A DNA stretch of 64,000 bases from Neomicrococcus lactis (GTDB lineage: Bacteria; Actinomycetota; Actinomycetes; Actinomycetales; Micrococcaceae). Made by a program: the position numbers and the translations under genes. Positions 36,968 to 45,491 of this stretch are shown here, in pieces; position 1 is the stretch's first letter; every line of letters begins with the position of its first letter. Where the stretch lies: positions 1,736,001 through 1,800,000 of the forward strand of contig NZ_JACHBL010000001.1 of the NCBI RefSeq assembly GCF_014200305.1, given 5' to 3'. A model generated the notes under the pieces. The model was not told the DNA's origin and ran no database searches. It saw only the letters and a list, made by a program, of their open reading frames with translations.

Positions 36968-37807
36968 GTGCCCGAGGGAGATACCGTTTTCCGGACCGCC
37001 GCGAAACTCCGCGCCGCGCTGGAACACCAGACGCTCACCGGATCCGACTTTCGCGTCCCGAAATTCGCCACCGTGGACCTATCAGGTCGCGAATGCACCA
37101 GTGTGGAATCCCGTGGGAAGCACCTGTTCATTGTGTGTGAGGACCTCGCGATCCATTCGCACCTCATGATGGAAGGGCATTGGGACGTCTACCGGCCCGG
37201 CGAGCGCTGGCGCTCCCCCGCGTTCAAAGCGCGCTGCATTCTGTCCGTCGCAACTGCTCAAGCAGTGGGTTTCGAGTTGGGCTTCGTCCGGCTTGTTCCT
37301 ACGGCTTCCATGTACGACGACGTAGCTCACCTCGGTCCCGATCCTTTGGGTCCCAGTTGGGACCGGGATGAGGTGTTGCGGCGGATGAGGTTGTGGCCGG
37401 AGACCAAGATCGGTCTCGTGGTGCTGGATCAATCCGTGCTGGCTGGGGTTGGCAATATTTATCGTTGCGAATCTTTGTTCATGGCGCGCGTCAATCCGCA
37501 TTCGCTCGTGAGTGAATTGTCTGATGAGGTTCTGTTGGGTCTCATCGACATGATGCATCGGCTGCTGAATCTGAACCGCGAACGAGGCCGGCGCATCACC
37601 ACCGGCGCGGTGGGTCGTGAGCCGTACTGGGTGTACGGGCGTCGCGGAAAGCCGTGCCAACGTTGTGGCGCGCCCGTGGTTTATGAGCGTTTGGGCGATC
37701 CGCAGCTCCTGCGCGGCAGGGTCGGTGGGAGCAAGGATGGAGACTCGGTGAGCACGGAGTCCGTCGAGCGCGACTTATTCTATTGTCAGTATTGTCAACG
37801 AGCTTAA
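36968..37807 (+). CDS. Fpg/Nei-family DNA glycosylase (endonuclease VIII type)
   Basis: 279 residues from GTG 36968. After the initiator comes PEGDTVF, the Nei-type N-terminus with catalytic Pro2 and Glu3. The helix-two-turn-helix region (DQSVLAGVGNIYRCESLF) and the C-terminal zinc finger (CQRCG ... FYCQYCQ) are present; a Gly/Asp/Ser insertion lies between the zinc cysteine pairs. It removes oxidised pyrimidines and nicks the strand. It follows lhr by one base, so both repair genes are almost certainly co-transcribed. Confidence 0.9.
   Translation: MPEGDTVFRTAAKLRAALEHQTLTGSDFRVPKFATVDLSGRECTSVESRGKHLFIVCEDLAIHSHLMMEGHWDVYRPGERWRSPAFKARCILSVATAQAVGFELGFVRLVPTASMYDDVAHLGPDPLGPSWDRDEVLRRMRLWPETKIGLVVLDQSVLAGVGNIYRCESLFMARVNPHSLVSELSDEVLLGLIDMMHRLLNLNRERGRRITTGAVGREPYWVYGRRGKPCQRCGAPVVYERLGDPQLLRGRVGGSKDGDSVSTESVERDLFYCQYCQRA
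37312..37328 (+). repeat. Dispersed GTACGACGACG motif with TAGCTC tail
   Basis: GTACGACGACGTAGCTC inside the glycosylase gene. The copy at 57800 has the same GTAGCT tail, so there may be two sub-types. Confidence 0.5.
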
Positions 37808-37819
37808 AGGGGAACGCTT

Positions 37820-39022
37820 GTGAGATATTCGCCCGTCCGATCCAACCCGCGCGTCCTGGCGCTCCTCTTGGCCGGTGGCCAGGGAAGCCGGTTAGCCCCG
37901 TTGACGGAAGCGCGCTCCAAGCCTGCGATGCCCTTTGCCGGAACGTATCGGCTCATCGACTTCGCGCTCTCCAACCTGGCGAATTCGGGCATCCGCAATG
38001 TGTGGGTGGTGGAGCAATACAAGCCGTTCGAACTCAATCAGCATCTTGCTAATGGCCGCCCGTGGGACCTCGACGGCACCTATGAAGGCCTACGAATCCT
38101 GCCGCCTTTTGAAGGAAGCGAGCGCGACGGGTTCGCCGAAGGCAACGCTCACGCGATCTATCAGCAGATTCCAAAGCTCAAGGAATCTGGCGCGGAACAC
38201 GTCATCGTCATGAGCTGCGATCACGTGTACCAGTTGGACCTTCGCCCCGTGCTGGCTCAGCACGAAGAAACGGATGCGGACGTCACCATCGTGACCACCA
38301 CTGTGGATGACAACCCAACCCGCTACAGCGTCGTGACGGTGGACAAGAACTCCCGTATCACCGATTTTCAGTACAAACCAGACAACCCAAACGGGAACAC
38401 CGTGGCCACGGAAGTGTTCGTCTACAAGACTTCCGTGCTGATTGAGACGCTGGAGCGCTTGGCGCAAGAATCGGCGAAAGCATCCAAAGACGCAGACGAC
38501 GCTTCAGACGAGGGTTCGTCCATTGGTGAGCAGCTCGGCGACTACGGCGAGCGCCTTCTGCCCGCTCTCGTAGACGGTGGCCGCGCCTTCGCCTACCCGC
38601 TCCACGGGTACTGGAAAGATCTGGGTACCGTCGACGCGTATTTCGGTGCCCACATGCAATTGCTCGACGGCAACGGCGTCCAACTCGGGGACCCCGACTG
38701 GCCCATCATGACTAACACCATCGGTTTGCCACCCGCTTTTATCGACCACACCGCCACTATCGGGCACTCGCTGGTTTCCGCGGGCGCACGCGTGTCCGGC
38801 ACTGTGGAGCACAGCGTCATTGGCCCAGGTGTCACCATCGAAAACGGAGCGACCGTGTCTCGATGCATCTTGCTTGGCGACAACCACGTCAAGAAGGGCG
38901 CCGTCTTGGAGTCGGTGATCGCGGACATCGGCGCGGACTTCGAAGACGGCCGGGTGGGCGAAACAAAGCCGGGTCCGGGCAACATCACCATCGTTCAACC
39001 GGCCTCCCCTGGCATAGGCTGA
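37820..39022 (+). CDS. glgC: Glucose-1-phosphate adenylyltransferase
   Basis: 400 residues from GTG 37820 after AAAGGGG. N-terminal nucleotidyltransferase domain with ALLLAGGQGSRLAPLTEARSKPAMPF and the FALSNLANSGI and GTADA-region equivalents; C-terminal left-handed beta-helix (HTATIGHSLVSAGARVSGTV). It makes ADP-glucose for glycogen synthesis. It is embedded in a directon with DNA-repair and RNA-modification genes rather than other glg genes. Confidence 0.93.
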   Translation: MRYSPVRSNPRVLALLLAGGQGSRLAPLTEARSKPAMPFAGTYRLIDFALSNLANSGIRNVWVVEQYKPFELNQHLANGRPWDLDGTYEGLRILPPFEGSERDGFAEGNAHAIYQQIPKLKESGAEHVIVMSCDHVYQLDLRPVLAQHEETDADVTIVTTTVDDNPTRYSVVTVDKNSRITDFQYKPDNPNGNTVATEVFVYKTSVLIETLERLAQESAKASKDADDASDEGSSIGEQLGDYGERLLPALVDGGRAFAYPLHGYWKDLGTVDAYFGAHMQLLDGNGVQLGDPDWPIMTNTIGLPPAFIDHTATIGHSLVSAGARVSGTVEHSVIGPGVTIENGATVSRCILLGDNHVKKGAVLESVIADIGADFEDGRVGETKPGPGNITIVQPASPGIG

Positions 39023-39062
39023 AGAGGCATTACCTCGTGACATCTTGACTGGAAGGAAGCTT

Positions 39063-40139
39063 GTGACCGGTTCTGAGCCGCGCATCCTCAGCATCCACTT
39101 CAAGGACAATCGCATTGACGCTATCGACGGCGGAATCGTTGACGAAGGCAGCAAATGGATTCTGTTGGCTGCTGTCCGTGGTGGCGCCCGCCGCAACGGA
39201 CACGTCTTGATCCGCCGCAAGCATGTTCGCAAGATGGTGCCAGTAGGAAAGTTCACGAACCTCGCCGCAACCGTGGTGGGCAGCTGGCCGCCCGCCCCGC
39301 TCGTCGACGCTGACGGGAACTCCGTGGACCTCGACCTTGATCACGGCCATCTGGATCTCGCAGAGCTTTCCCGCACCGCACCCGTGCTGGGATTCCACTA
39401 CGAACGCCGTAAGGGCGAAGGCTTAGTGGACGGCGTTCCGGTTGATTTTGAGAACGACGACGACGCAGCCTTGTGTTTCCGAATCGTCACCGATGATGGT
39501 CGCGTACATTCATCCGTCACCGAGTTGAAACGGTCGGCCTTGATCGCGCTGGAGATCGGCTCATCCCGTCTTGTGAAGCTTGCCGCAAAAATGAACGAGG
39601 CCAACAGCGAACCTGCTGCGAGCACGGTTGAAATCATCAGCGCCAGCAAAGCTGTGCCTGTGAAGTCCACACCGTTCTTGATTCGTCTCGCGAATTTCAA
39701 GGATGTCCCCGGAATTCAGGCCCTGCACCAACGCGGAGGGTTCGCGCCACCATCGCCGCGGTTCCTCGAACGAGTCATGGTTGATGAAAACTCCATGGTG
39801 ATCGTCGCAGTGGACCTAGAAGACCACGTGGTGGCGTGGGCAAAAACCAACTACATCCCAGCATCCGTCGCTGAACCAGCCGGCTACTACCTCACCGGTG
39901 TGCGCGTCGATGACCAACACCGACGGATCGGGCTCGCTCGAGAAATGGCAGCTGCCCGCTTAGCCTGGCTGCGTCGTCGTACTGATACCGTCTATGCGAG
40001 CGTTCCGGCGCCCAACCAACCCGCGAGGCGCTATCTCAGCGCTGTGGGATTCACCGAAATCCCCCGCGCCACCCCGCGCACCAGTCCAACTGATTCCGTC
40101 TTGCTGGAACTCGACTTTACCGATGAGGCGGCACTCTAA
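39063..40139 (+). CDS. GNAT acetyltransferase with extra N-terminal domain
   Basis: 358 residues from GTG 39063, after GGAAGG. Residues 215-350 form the GNAT fold: substrate-facing FLIRLANFKDVPGIQALHQ and the acetyl-CoA loop VRVDDQHRRIGLAREM. The first 200 residues are a separate beta-rich domain (ILSIHFKDNRIDAIDGGIVDEG, HVLIRRKHVRKMVPVG) that I cannot place. The substrate is unknown. It lies between glgC and an RNA pseudouridine synthase. Confidence 0.75.
   Translation: MTGSEPRILSIHFKDNRIDAIDGGIVDEGSKWILLAAVRGGARRNGHVLIRRKHVRKMVPVGKFTNLAATVVGSWPPAPLVDADGNSVDLDLDHGHLDLAELSRTAPVLGFHYERRKGEGLVDGVPVDFENDDDAALCFRIVTDDGRVHSSVTELKRSALIALEIGSSRLVKLAAKMNEANSEPAASTVEIISASKAVPVKSTPFLIRLANFKDVPGIQALHQRGGFAPPSPRFLERVMVDENSMVIVAVDLEDHVVAWAKTNYIPASVAEPAGYYLTGVRVDDQHRRIGLAREMAAARLAWLRRRTDTVYASVPAPNQPARRYLSAVGFTEIPRATPRTSPTDSVLLELDFTDEAAL
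39972..39982 (-). repeat. Dispersed GTACGACGACG motif
   Basis: Reverse-strand exact 11-mer in the GNAT gene, coding Arg-Arg-Arg-Thr. Confidence 0.5.
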
Positions 40140-40142
40140 CTC

Positions 40143-41108
40143 GTGGCAATGAAATCTCCCCTCCCCGTGCGCAACGGGGTCAATGCCACTCGCCTGCGCT
40201 TGCCGCGCGCGGGTGAAGGCCCGTGGCTGACGGTCATGGACTATGTGCTGTTCCGGTTTGGGCACGTAGATCCAGATGGCATTGTGCAGCGCTTTGAAGT
40301 CGGCGAAGTGGTGGCGCTCGACGGCAGCGCGTTCACTCCGCACACGCCGCTGGGCCTGCACGAGTTCCTTTGGTACTACCGCGACTTGCCCACCGAGCCG
40401 CATTTGCCGGTGGAAGAGCACATCATTTTTGAGGACGAACACCTCGTCGCCGTGGACAAGCCGCACTTCTTGCCGACGACGCCGGGCGGACGCTACGTGC
40501 AGGAGTCTGCGCTGGTCAGGTTGAGGAATCGGCTGGGAATTCCGGATCTTATTCCGATGCACCGCTTGGACAGGGCGACCGCTGGCGTGGTGCTGTTTTC
40601 CAAGAATCCGGAGTCGCGGGGCGCGTATCAAGTGCTCTTTGAAAAGCGGAAGATCACCAAGCGATATCAAGCGGTCAGTGTGGTGGAGGCGGAACGGATC
40701 GATTGGTTGCAGGGTTGCTTCCCGCTGGTCTACAAGAACCGGATGAGTAAGGAAAAGGGCTACTTGCTCTCGCGCATGAGCGAAGGTCCGGCGAATGCTC
40801 GCACGCGGATTTCCATTCGCGAGGTGGGACCCAGCCAGGGCGAGCGCTACGGAACCGCGATCTTGTGGGATCTGGACCCGCACACGGGCAAGACGCATCA
40901 ACTGCGCGTGCATTTGGCCGCATTGGGGTGCGGGATTCTGCATGACCCGTTCTATCCCGTGTTGCTGGACGAAGCACCGGATGATTTCACGCGGCCGCTC
41001 CAGTTGTTGGCGTCCAGCATCTCGTTTGCTGATCCGTTCACTGGTGAGACGCGGCGTTTTGACTCAAAGCTCCGGCTCTCAGCAGCCCCGCTCGAAACGG
41101 GGCGCTAA
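40143..41108 (+). CDS. RluA-family RNA pseudouridine synthase
   Basis: 321 residues; GTG 40143 follows the previous stop by three bases (ATG 40149 is an alternative). The catalytic motif HRLDRATAGVVLFSK contains the invariant Asp. An N-terminal S4-like or short domain precedes EEHIIFEDEHLVAVDKPHFLPTTP, and the C-terminal GKTHQLRVHLAALG motif is present. It isomerises uridine to pseudouridine in rRNA or tRNA; the exact site cannot be assigned. Confidence 0.9.
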   Translation: MAMKSPLPVRNGVNATRLRLPRAGEGPWLTVMDYVLFRFGHVDPDGIVQRFEVGEVVALDGSAFTPHTPLGLHEFLWYYRDLPTEPHLPVEEHIIFEDEHLVAVDKPHFLPTTPGGRYVQESALVRLRNRLGIPDLIPMHRLDRATAGVVLFSKNPESRGAYQVLFEKRKITKRYQAVSVVEAERIDWLQGCFPLVYKNRMSKEKGYLLSRMSEGPANARTRISIREVGPSQGERYGTAILWDLDPHTGKTHQLRVHLAALGCGILHDPFYPVLLDEAPDDFTRPLQLLASSISFADPFTGETRRFDSKLRLSAAPLETGR

Positions 41109-41110
41109 CA

Positions 41111-41710
41111 ATGGACGCACCAACCAACGAATACGGCGCTTGGTACTACCCGCTCATGCTGTTTTTGGTGGCGATCGACGCTTCGATCCCACCGACTCCG
41201 AGCGAGCTCTTTGTTCTCGGCGCGGGTCCGCTGGTGGCGTCCGGTTCGTTGCTGTTGGTGCCCGCCTATCTGGCCGCATTTTTGGGGTGTTGGCTAGGCG
41301 ATATAGCGCTGTTTTATGCCTTCAGACTACGACTCACGCACTTTTTGGATCGCTTCACGTGGGGGCGCTGGGTTCACCGAAATGCCTTGCGGCTCACGCG
41401 AAAGCTGGGCGCCGACGCAACCCATGCGGGCTTGATCGGCGTGCGGTTCCTCTCGGGTGGCCGAACGGCAGCCGTGGTAGCTTCAGCATTGGGTGGCGTC
41501 ACCGTTAGACCCTTCATCTTCTACACAGGTGTTGGGTCAGCAATTTGGGCCGCGTACATGATGACTATTGGATACTTTGTAGGGAACACTACCGGCCTCC
41601 CCGCTTGGGCCTCCGCCGGGATTGGCATGGTTGTGGGTACTCTAATAGGTGTAGTTTTTGCGATGCTGCTTGCATTTTTTCGTAAGCTGAGGGGAGTTGG
41701 ACCGCGATGA
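41111..41710 (+). CDS. DedA/VTT-family membrane protein
   Basis: 199 residues from ATG 41111, two bases after the previous stop. Four to five hydrophobic segments; the pattern DASIPPTPSELFVLGAGPL, a central GCWLGDIALFYAFRL and RFLSGGRTAAVVASALGGV matches the DedA/VTT fold, whose members translocate undecaprenyl phosphate or other lipids. Its stop overlaps the ATG of the next gene (ATGA), so translation of the two is coupled. Confidence 0.8.
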   Translation: MDAPTNEYGAWYYPLMLFLVAIDASIPPTPSELFVLGAGPLVASGSLLLVPAYLAAFLGCWLGDIALFYAFRLRLTHFLDRFTWGRWVHRNALRLTRKLGADATHAGLIGVRFLSGGRTAAVVASALGGVTVRPFIFYTGVGSAIWAAYMMTIGYFVGNTTGLPAWASAGIGMVVGTLIGVVFAMLLAFFRKLRGVGPR

Positions 41711-43569
41711 CTAAACAAAGAGAAGACGACGACGCAGTCTCACCTGCCCTTGCACGCTTGCGTGAGGCGGTGCCTACAGAAACGCCTCAAAACGACGAAA
41801 AAGTCGGGCAGTCCGAAAGGGTCGAGAAGGCCACCGTCCGTGATGACGTGAAGTCGAGCGGCACCAAGTCAAGCGACGCCGAGTCGAACAAAGATTCAGA
41901 CAACCAAGAATCCAAGCGGATCGCAGATCTATCTGGCGACGGATTGTCTTCGTGGCTCGACAACATCGAAGTTCCTACTCCCGTTGAGATTAGCTCTCGC
42001 GTGGGACGCTGGCGCGCGCGCCGAGCCGCCGAGAAGGCTCTGGAACGCAAAAACATCGAGGCCGTCCGCGCCAAAGCTGCCGCGCGCGAAGAAGCTGCAG
42101 CGGCTGCTCGTGCCCGCGCCGAAGAAGAGCGTTTGGCGCGCTTGGCGACGCTGACGGGACCCATCGAAAAGGTTCCAGCTCCTGCCTCTGATGCGCCGAA
42201 GTCCACGGCTCCCGCATCGAAACCTACATCTGCGTCGGCAACCGCACCGGCAGCCGCACCTGCACCCGCGCCTGCGCCTGCGCCAGCGCTCGCACCAGTC
42301 CAGCGCACCGCGCCACCTCGCACTTCAACCCCAAACCGCATTGCCAACGATGCACAGCACTTGGACCGTTCCGGCGCTCGTCGTCGTACGGAGCCAGTAG
42401 ATAAGCGACGCCAAGAGGACGACCTCGCGCATTTGGTCGAGGAAGCTCGCGAAGCTGTGCTTCAGCGCAACCAGACGATCCCCGGCGTCAAGAAGTCCGA
42501 GGACCAAGTATCTGCCGAGGCCAACGCCGCGAAGGCTGCTGAGAAACCCAAGCCGCGTCGTCGTAATCCCCTGATGGACCAGCGAATTGCGGAGCAGCTC
42601 GCTCAAGAGGAGCAGGCGCAAGCTCAACGCCCTGTCAGCCGCGCCGTGCTGCAGCCAACCGCGCGCCCGCACCAGCCGGTGTGGGAAATCGAGACGGTGC
42701 CGGCAACGGTTTATGTGGCCCCGTACAACTTGCCGTCCAAGGCGCCGAACCCTAAGCCGGAACTCAAGGACTTTATTCGCCGCCTAGTGGTCACCCTCGT
42801 GATCCTTGCGAGCGCAGCTGTTGCGTTCATCCGCTTGGGTATTTTCGGCGGACCAGGCGTGCATGATCGCGAATTTTCGCCGTATGACCCGAACGTGAGC
42901 CTGCTGTCCATGGGTACGGTCGCGTACTTGCTGTGGGGGCTCATTTACCTGTGGCTGGTGGTGTACGCCGGCTACCAGTGGACGCGCGACGAAGCGTCCT
43001 CGCTACGCCAGCGCCGACTAGGATACCCCGTGGCGGCCGCGGCCATGCTTGGCGCGCTGTGGCTCGTTTTCGCAGGTCAAGGCTCTGACGGCTACGGAAT
43101 GCTCGCGAGCCTCGCGATGGTCGGCGTATTGGTCTACTGCTTGAACGTTTTGAACCAGCACACGGCCCGTACCCGGGACGAACGCGTGGCGGTGGACGGT
43201 CCCGTGGGATTGTTCCTGGGCTTTGGCCTGACCGTTGCTGCGATGAACGTGGCTATCTTCTTGACGACTCACAACATCAAGTTCTTGCTGCCCGGCGAGT
43301 GGTGGGCAGCGCTAGTCGTGGTGGGGATGACGTGGCTCGCAGCGACGCTGACGATGACCGAACGTGGGCGAATTGTCATGGCTCTGGGCTACGGATTCGG
43401 CCTGTTCTGGATCATGACCAGCCGATTGTTCGGATCTAATTCTTCTGCGCTCGTAGCCATCTTGGCTGGTATGTGTGGCTTCATTGTGGTGCTGGCGACG
43501 GAGAACCGTCGGTACCAGATCTCGCATGCTGAGCGCCGCGCGCTCCGCGGCAAGCCCACCGAATTCTAG
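41707..43569 (+). CDS. Large membrane protein with disordered N-terminus
   Basis: 620 residues. Residues 1-90 are charged and acidic; 95-145 form an Ala/Arg/Glu-rich helix likely to be a coiled coil (KALERKNIEAVRAKAAAREE); 150-210 is Ala/Pro-rich with APAPAPAPAPA; after 350 come about eight membrane helices (VTLVILASAAVAFIRLGIF to SALVAILAGMCGFIVVLATE). No family recognised. Coupling to the DedA-like gene suggests a joint membrane role. Two GTACGACGACG-type motif copies lie inside. Confidence 0.7.
   Translation: MTKQREDDDAVSPALARLREAVPTETPQNDEKVGQSERVEKATVRDDVKSSGTKSSDAESNKDSDNQESKRIADLSGDGLSSWLDNIEVPTPVEISSRVGRWRARRAAEKALERKNIEAVRAKAAAREEAAAAARARAEEERLARLATLTGPIEKVPAPASDAPKSTAPASKPTSASATAPAAAPAPAPAPAPALAPVQRTAPPRTSTPNRIANDAQHLDRSGARRRTEPVDKRRQEDDLAHLVEEAREAVLQRNQTIPGVKKSEDQVSAEANAAKAAEKPKPRRRNPLMDQRIAEQLAQEEQAQAQRPVSRAVLQPTARPHQPVWEIETVPATVYVAPYNLPSKAPNPKPELKDFIRRLVVTLVILASAAVAFIRLGIFGGPGVHDREFSPYDPNVSLLSMGTVAYLLWGLIYLWLVVYAGYQWTRDEASSLRQRRLGYPVAAAAMLGALWLVFAGQGSDGYGMLASLAMVGVLVYCLNVLNQHTARTRDERVAVDGPVGLFLGFGLTVAAMNVAIFLTTHNIKFLLPGEWWAALVVVGMTWLAATLTMTERGRIVMALGYGFGLFWIMTSRLFGSNSSALVAILAGMCGFIVVLATENRRYQISHAERRALRGKPTEF
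42379..42389 (-). repeat. Dispersed GTACGACGACG motif
   Basis: Reverse-strand exact 11-mer (Arg-Arg-Arg-Thr on the coding strand). A near copy, TTACGACGACG, follows about 170 bases later. Confidence 0.5.
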
Positions 43570-43581
43570 GACCGGAGCGCA

Positions 43582-44325
43582 GTGACGCGACCCTTCTTGG
43601 TGATTTCGACCCGAGAATCAGATGCAGCGACTCAAGACGAGCTGCGTAGCACCCTCCATCTTTCTGGGCTGACCGCGGATCAAGTAGTTCATTGGCGCCT
43701 TGAGCGCGATCCCCTGCCGCCACTGTCCGAATTGCAGCCGGAGAATTTTTCCGGCTTCATCATTGGTGGCAGCCCGTTCAATGCATCTGACACGGAGAAG
43801 TCCGCAGTACAGCTGCGCGTTGAAGCGGATCTGGCCCGTCTGTTGGACTGGATCGTGGAACACGACGCCCCTTTCTTAGGCGAGTGCTACGGAGTGGGAA
43901 CGCTCGGCGTACATCAGGGCGCCACGATCGATCGTTCGTACCCTGAACCGGTCGGCAGCACCTGGGTCACGCTCACCGAGGCTGGCTTGGCGGATCCAAT
44001 TTTGGCTGGCGTCCCGCAAGAGTTCGGTGCTTTCGTGGGGCACAAGGAATCCGTGAGCGCGCTGCCGGACCACGCCGTTCTGCTGGCCACCTCAGGTCCG
44101 GCGCCAGTGCAGATGTTCAAGATTCAGAACCATCAGTACGCCACCCAGTTCCATCCCGAACTGGATCAAGAGGGCCTCATCACGCGCATCGGAATCTACG
44201 CGCATGCGGGGTATTTTCCGCCCGAAGATGCCGAGCAGCTCGTTGAGCGCACGCGCCAACAAGACCATCCGTGGCCGCGCGTGATCCTCCAGAATTTCGT
44301 GCGCCTCTACGGATCTGGGGAATAG
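43582..44325 (+). CDS. Class I glutamine amidotransferase-like protein
   Basis: 247 residues from GTG 43582. The triad is intact: Cys102 in GECYGVGTLGVHQG, His191 and Glu193 in QFHPEL. It resembles the stand-alone GMP-synthase-like amidotransferases that act on small molecules or as gamma-glutamyl hydrolases. The partner, if any, is unknown. It starts 12 bases after the membrane protein gene. Confidence 0.85.
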   Translation: MTRPFLVISTRESDAATQDELRSTLHLSGLTADQVVHWRLERDPLPPLSELQPENFSGFIIGGSPFNASDTEKSAVQLRVEADLARLLDWIVEHDAPFLGECYGVGTLGVHQGATIDRSYPEPVGSTWVTLTEAGLADPILAGVPQEFGAFVGHKESVSALPDHAVLLATSGPAPVQMFKIQNHQYATQFHPELDQEGLITRIGIYAHAGYFPPEDAEQLVERTRQQDHPWPRVILQNFVRLYGSGE

Positions 44326-44353
44326 CACTCACTCGAAGTCAGTTGGCCCCACT

Positions 44354-45469
44354 GTGAGCAAACTATTTTCCCCTGTGACTATCCGTACCCTCGAAGGCGA
44401 CGGCCTGACTCTGCGCAACCGCAGCGTGCTGGCTCCAATGTGCACTTACTCCGTCACCGCGAAGGACGGCGTTCCTTCCGATTGGCACCTCGTGCATCTT
44501 GGCGCACGCGCCAACGGCGGCTTTGGCCTGATCATCGCCGAAGCAACCGGCGTGAGCCCAGAAGCTCGCATCTCGGACCAGGACTTGGGTCTGTGGAACG
44601 ACGAGCAGCGCGATGCCTTCAAGCGCATCACCAACTACTTACACTCCTACGGAGCGGCAGCCGGCATTCAGTTGGCCCACGCGGGCGGCAAAGCTTCGAC
44701 CTACCCGCACCTCCTCGAATACGTGGACTCGGACCGCAAGGGTTCCATCCCCGAAGAGCAGGGCGGCTGGGAAACCGTTGGCCCGTCCGAGACGGACATC
44801 CACCGCCTGCGCAGCCCTCGCGAAATGACCGCTGAGGACATCCAGAAGGTCATCAAGGACTTCACCGATGCTGCCCGCCGCGCTGACGAGGCCGGATTCG
44901 ACTTCATCCAGATCCACGCCGCGCACGGCTACCTCATCCACCAGTTCCTCTCCCCGCTGACCAACAAGCGTGAGGACGAATGGGGCGGCTCCTTCGAGAA
45001 CCGCACCCGTTTGGCACTTGAGGTCGTCAAGGCTGTCCGCGAAGTCTGGCCACAGAACAAGGCTCTGGGTATCCGCTTCTCCGGCACGGACTGGGTGGAG
45101 GAAGGCTGGACGATCGAAGAGACCATTCAGCTCTCGCATCTCGTGGCCGATCTGGGCGTGACGGCGATTGACCTTTCGAGCGCTGGCATCGGCCAGTACT
45201 TCGGCCCGATGGGTCCGGGCTACCAGACCCAGCTCGCCGCTCAGGTGAAGAAGTCCTTCGAAGGCCAGGACATGTTTGTCACCGCGGTGGGATTCATTAC
45301 GACGGCGGAGCAGGCCGAAACGCTCTTGATGACGGATCAGGCTGATGGCATCAGCATCGCCCGAGCCGCCCTCAACGATCCACACTGGGCAGCCAACGCC
45401 GCCAAGACGCTGGGTGTCACGGCAAAAGAAGATCCGCGCGCAGCACAATACTGGCGCGGATCTTGGTAA
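44354..45469 (+). CDS. NADH:flavin oxidoreductase, Old Yellow Enzyme (YqjM-like)
   Basis: 371 residues from GTG 44354. FMN barrel with the redox-tuning Cys of YqjM-type enzymes in VLAPMCTYS, the substrate-binding HAAHGYLIHQFLSPLTN and the flavin-binding RFSGTDW and ISIARAAL regions. Such enzymes reduce activated alkenes and nitro compounds with NAD(P)H. It ends the rightward directon. Confidence 0.92.
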   Translation: MSKLFSPVTIRTLEGDGLTLRNRSVLAPMCTYSVTAKDGVPSDWHLVHLGARANGGFGLIIAEATGVSPEARISDQDLGLWNDEQRDAFKRITNYLHSYGAAAGIQLAHAGGKASTYPHLLEYVDSDRKGSIPEEQGGWETVGPSETDIHRLRSPREMTAEDIQKVIKDFTDAARRADEAGFDFIQIHAAHGYLIHQFLSPLTNKREDEWGGSFENRTRLALEVVKAVREVWPQNKALGIRFSGTDWVEEGWTIEETIQLSHLVADLGVTAIDLSSAGIGQYFGPMGPGYQTQLAAQVKKSFEGQDMFVTAVGFITTAEQAETLLMTDQADGISIARAALNDPHWAANAAKTLGVTAKEDPRAAQYWRGSW

Positions 45470-45491
45470 AGCGTTTCTAGCTAGTTAGCCC

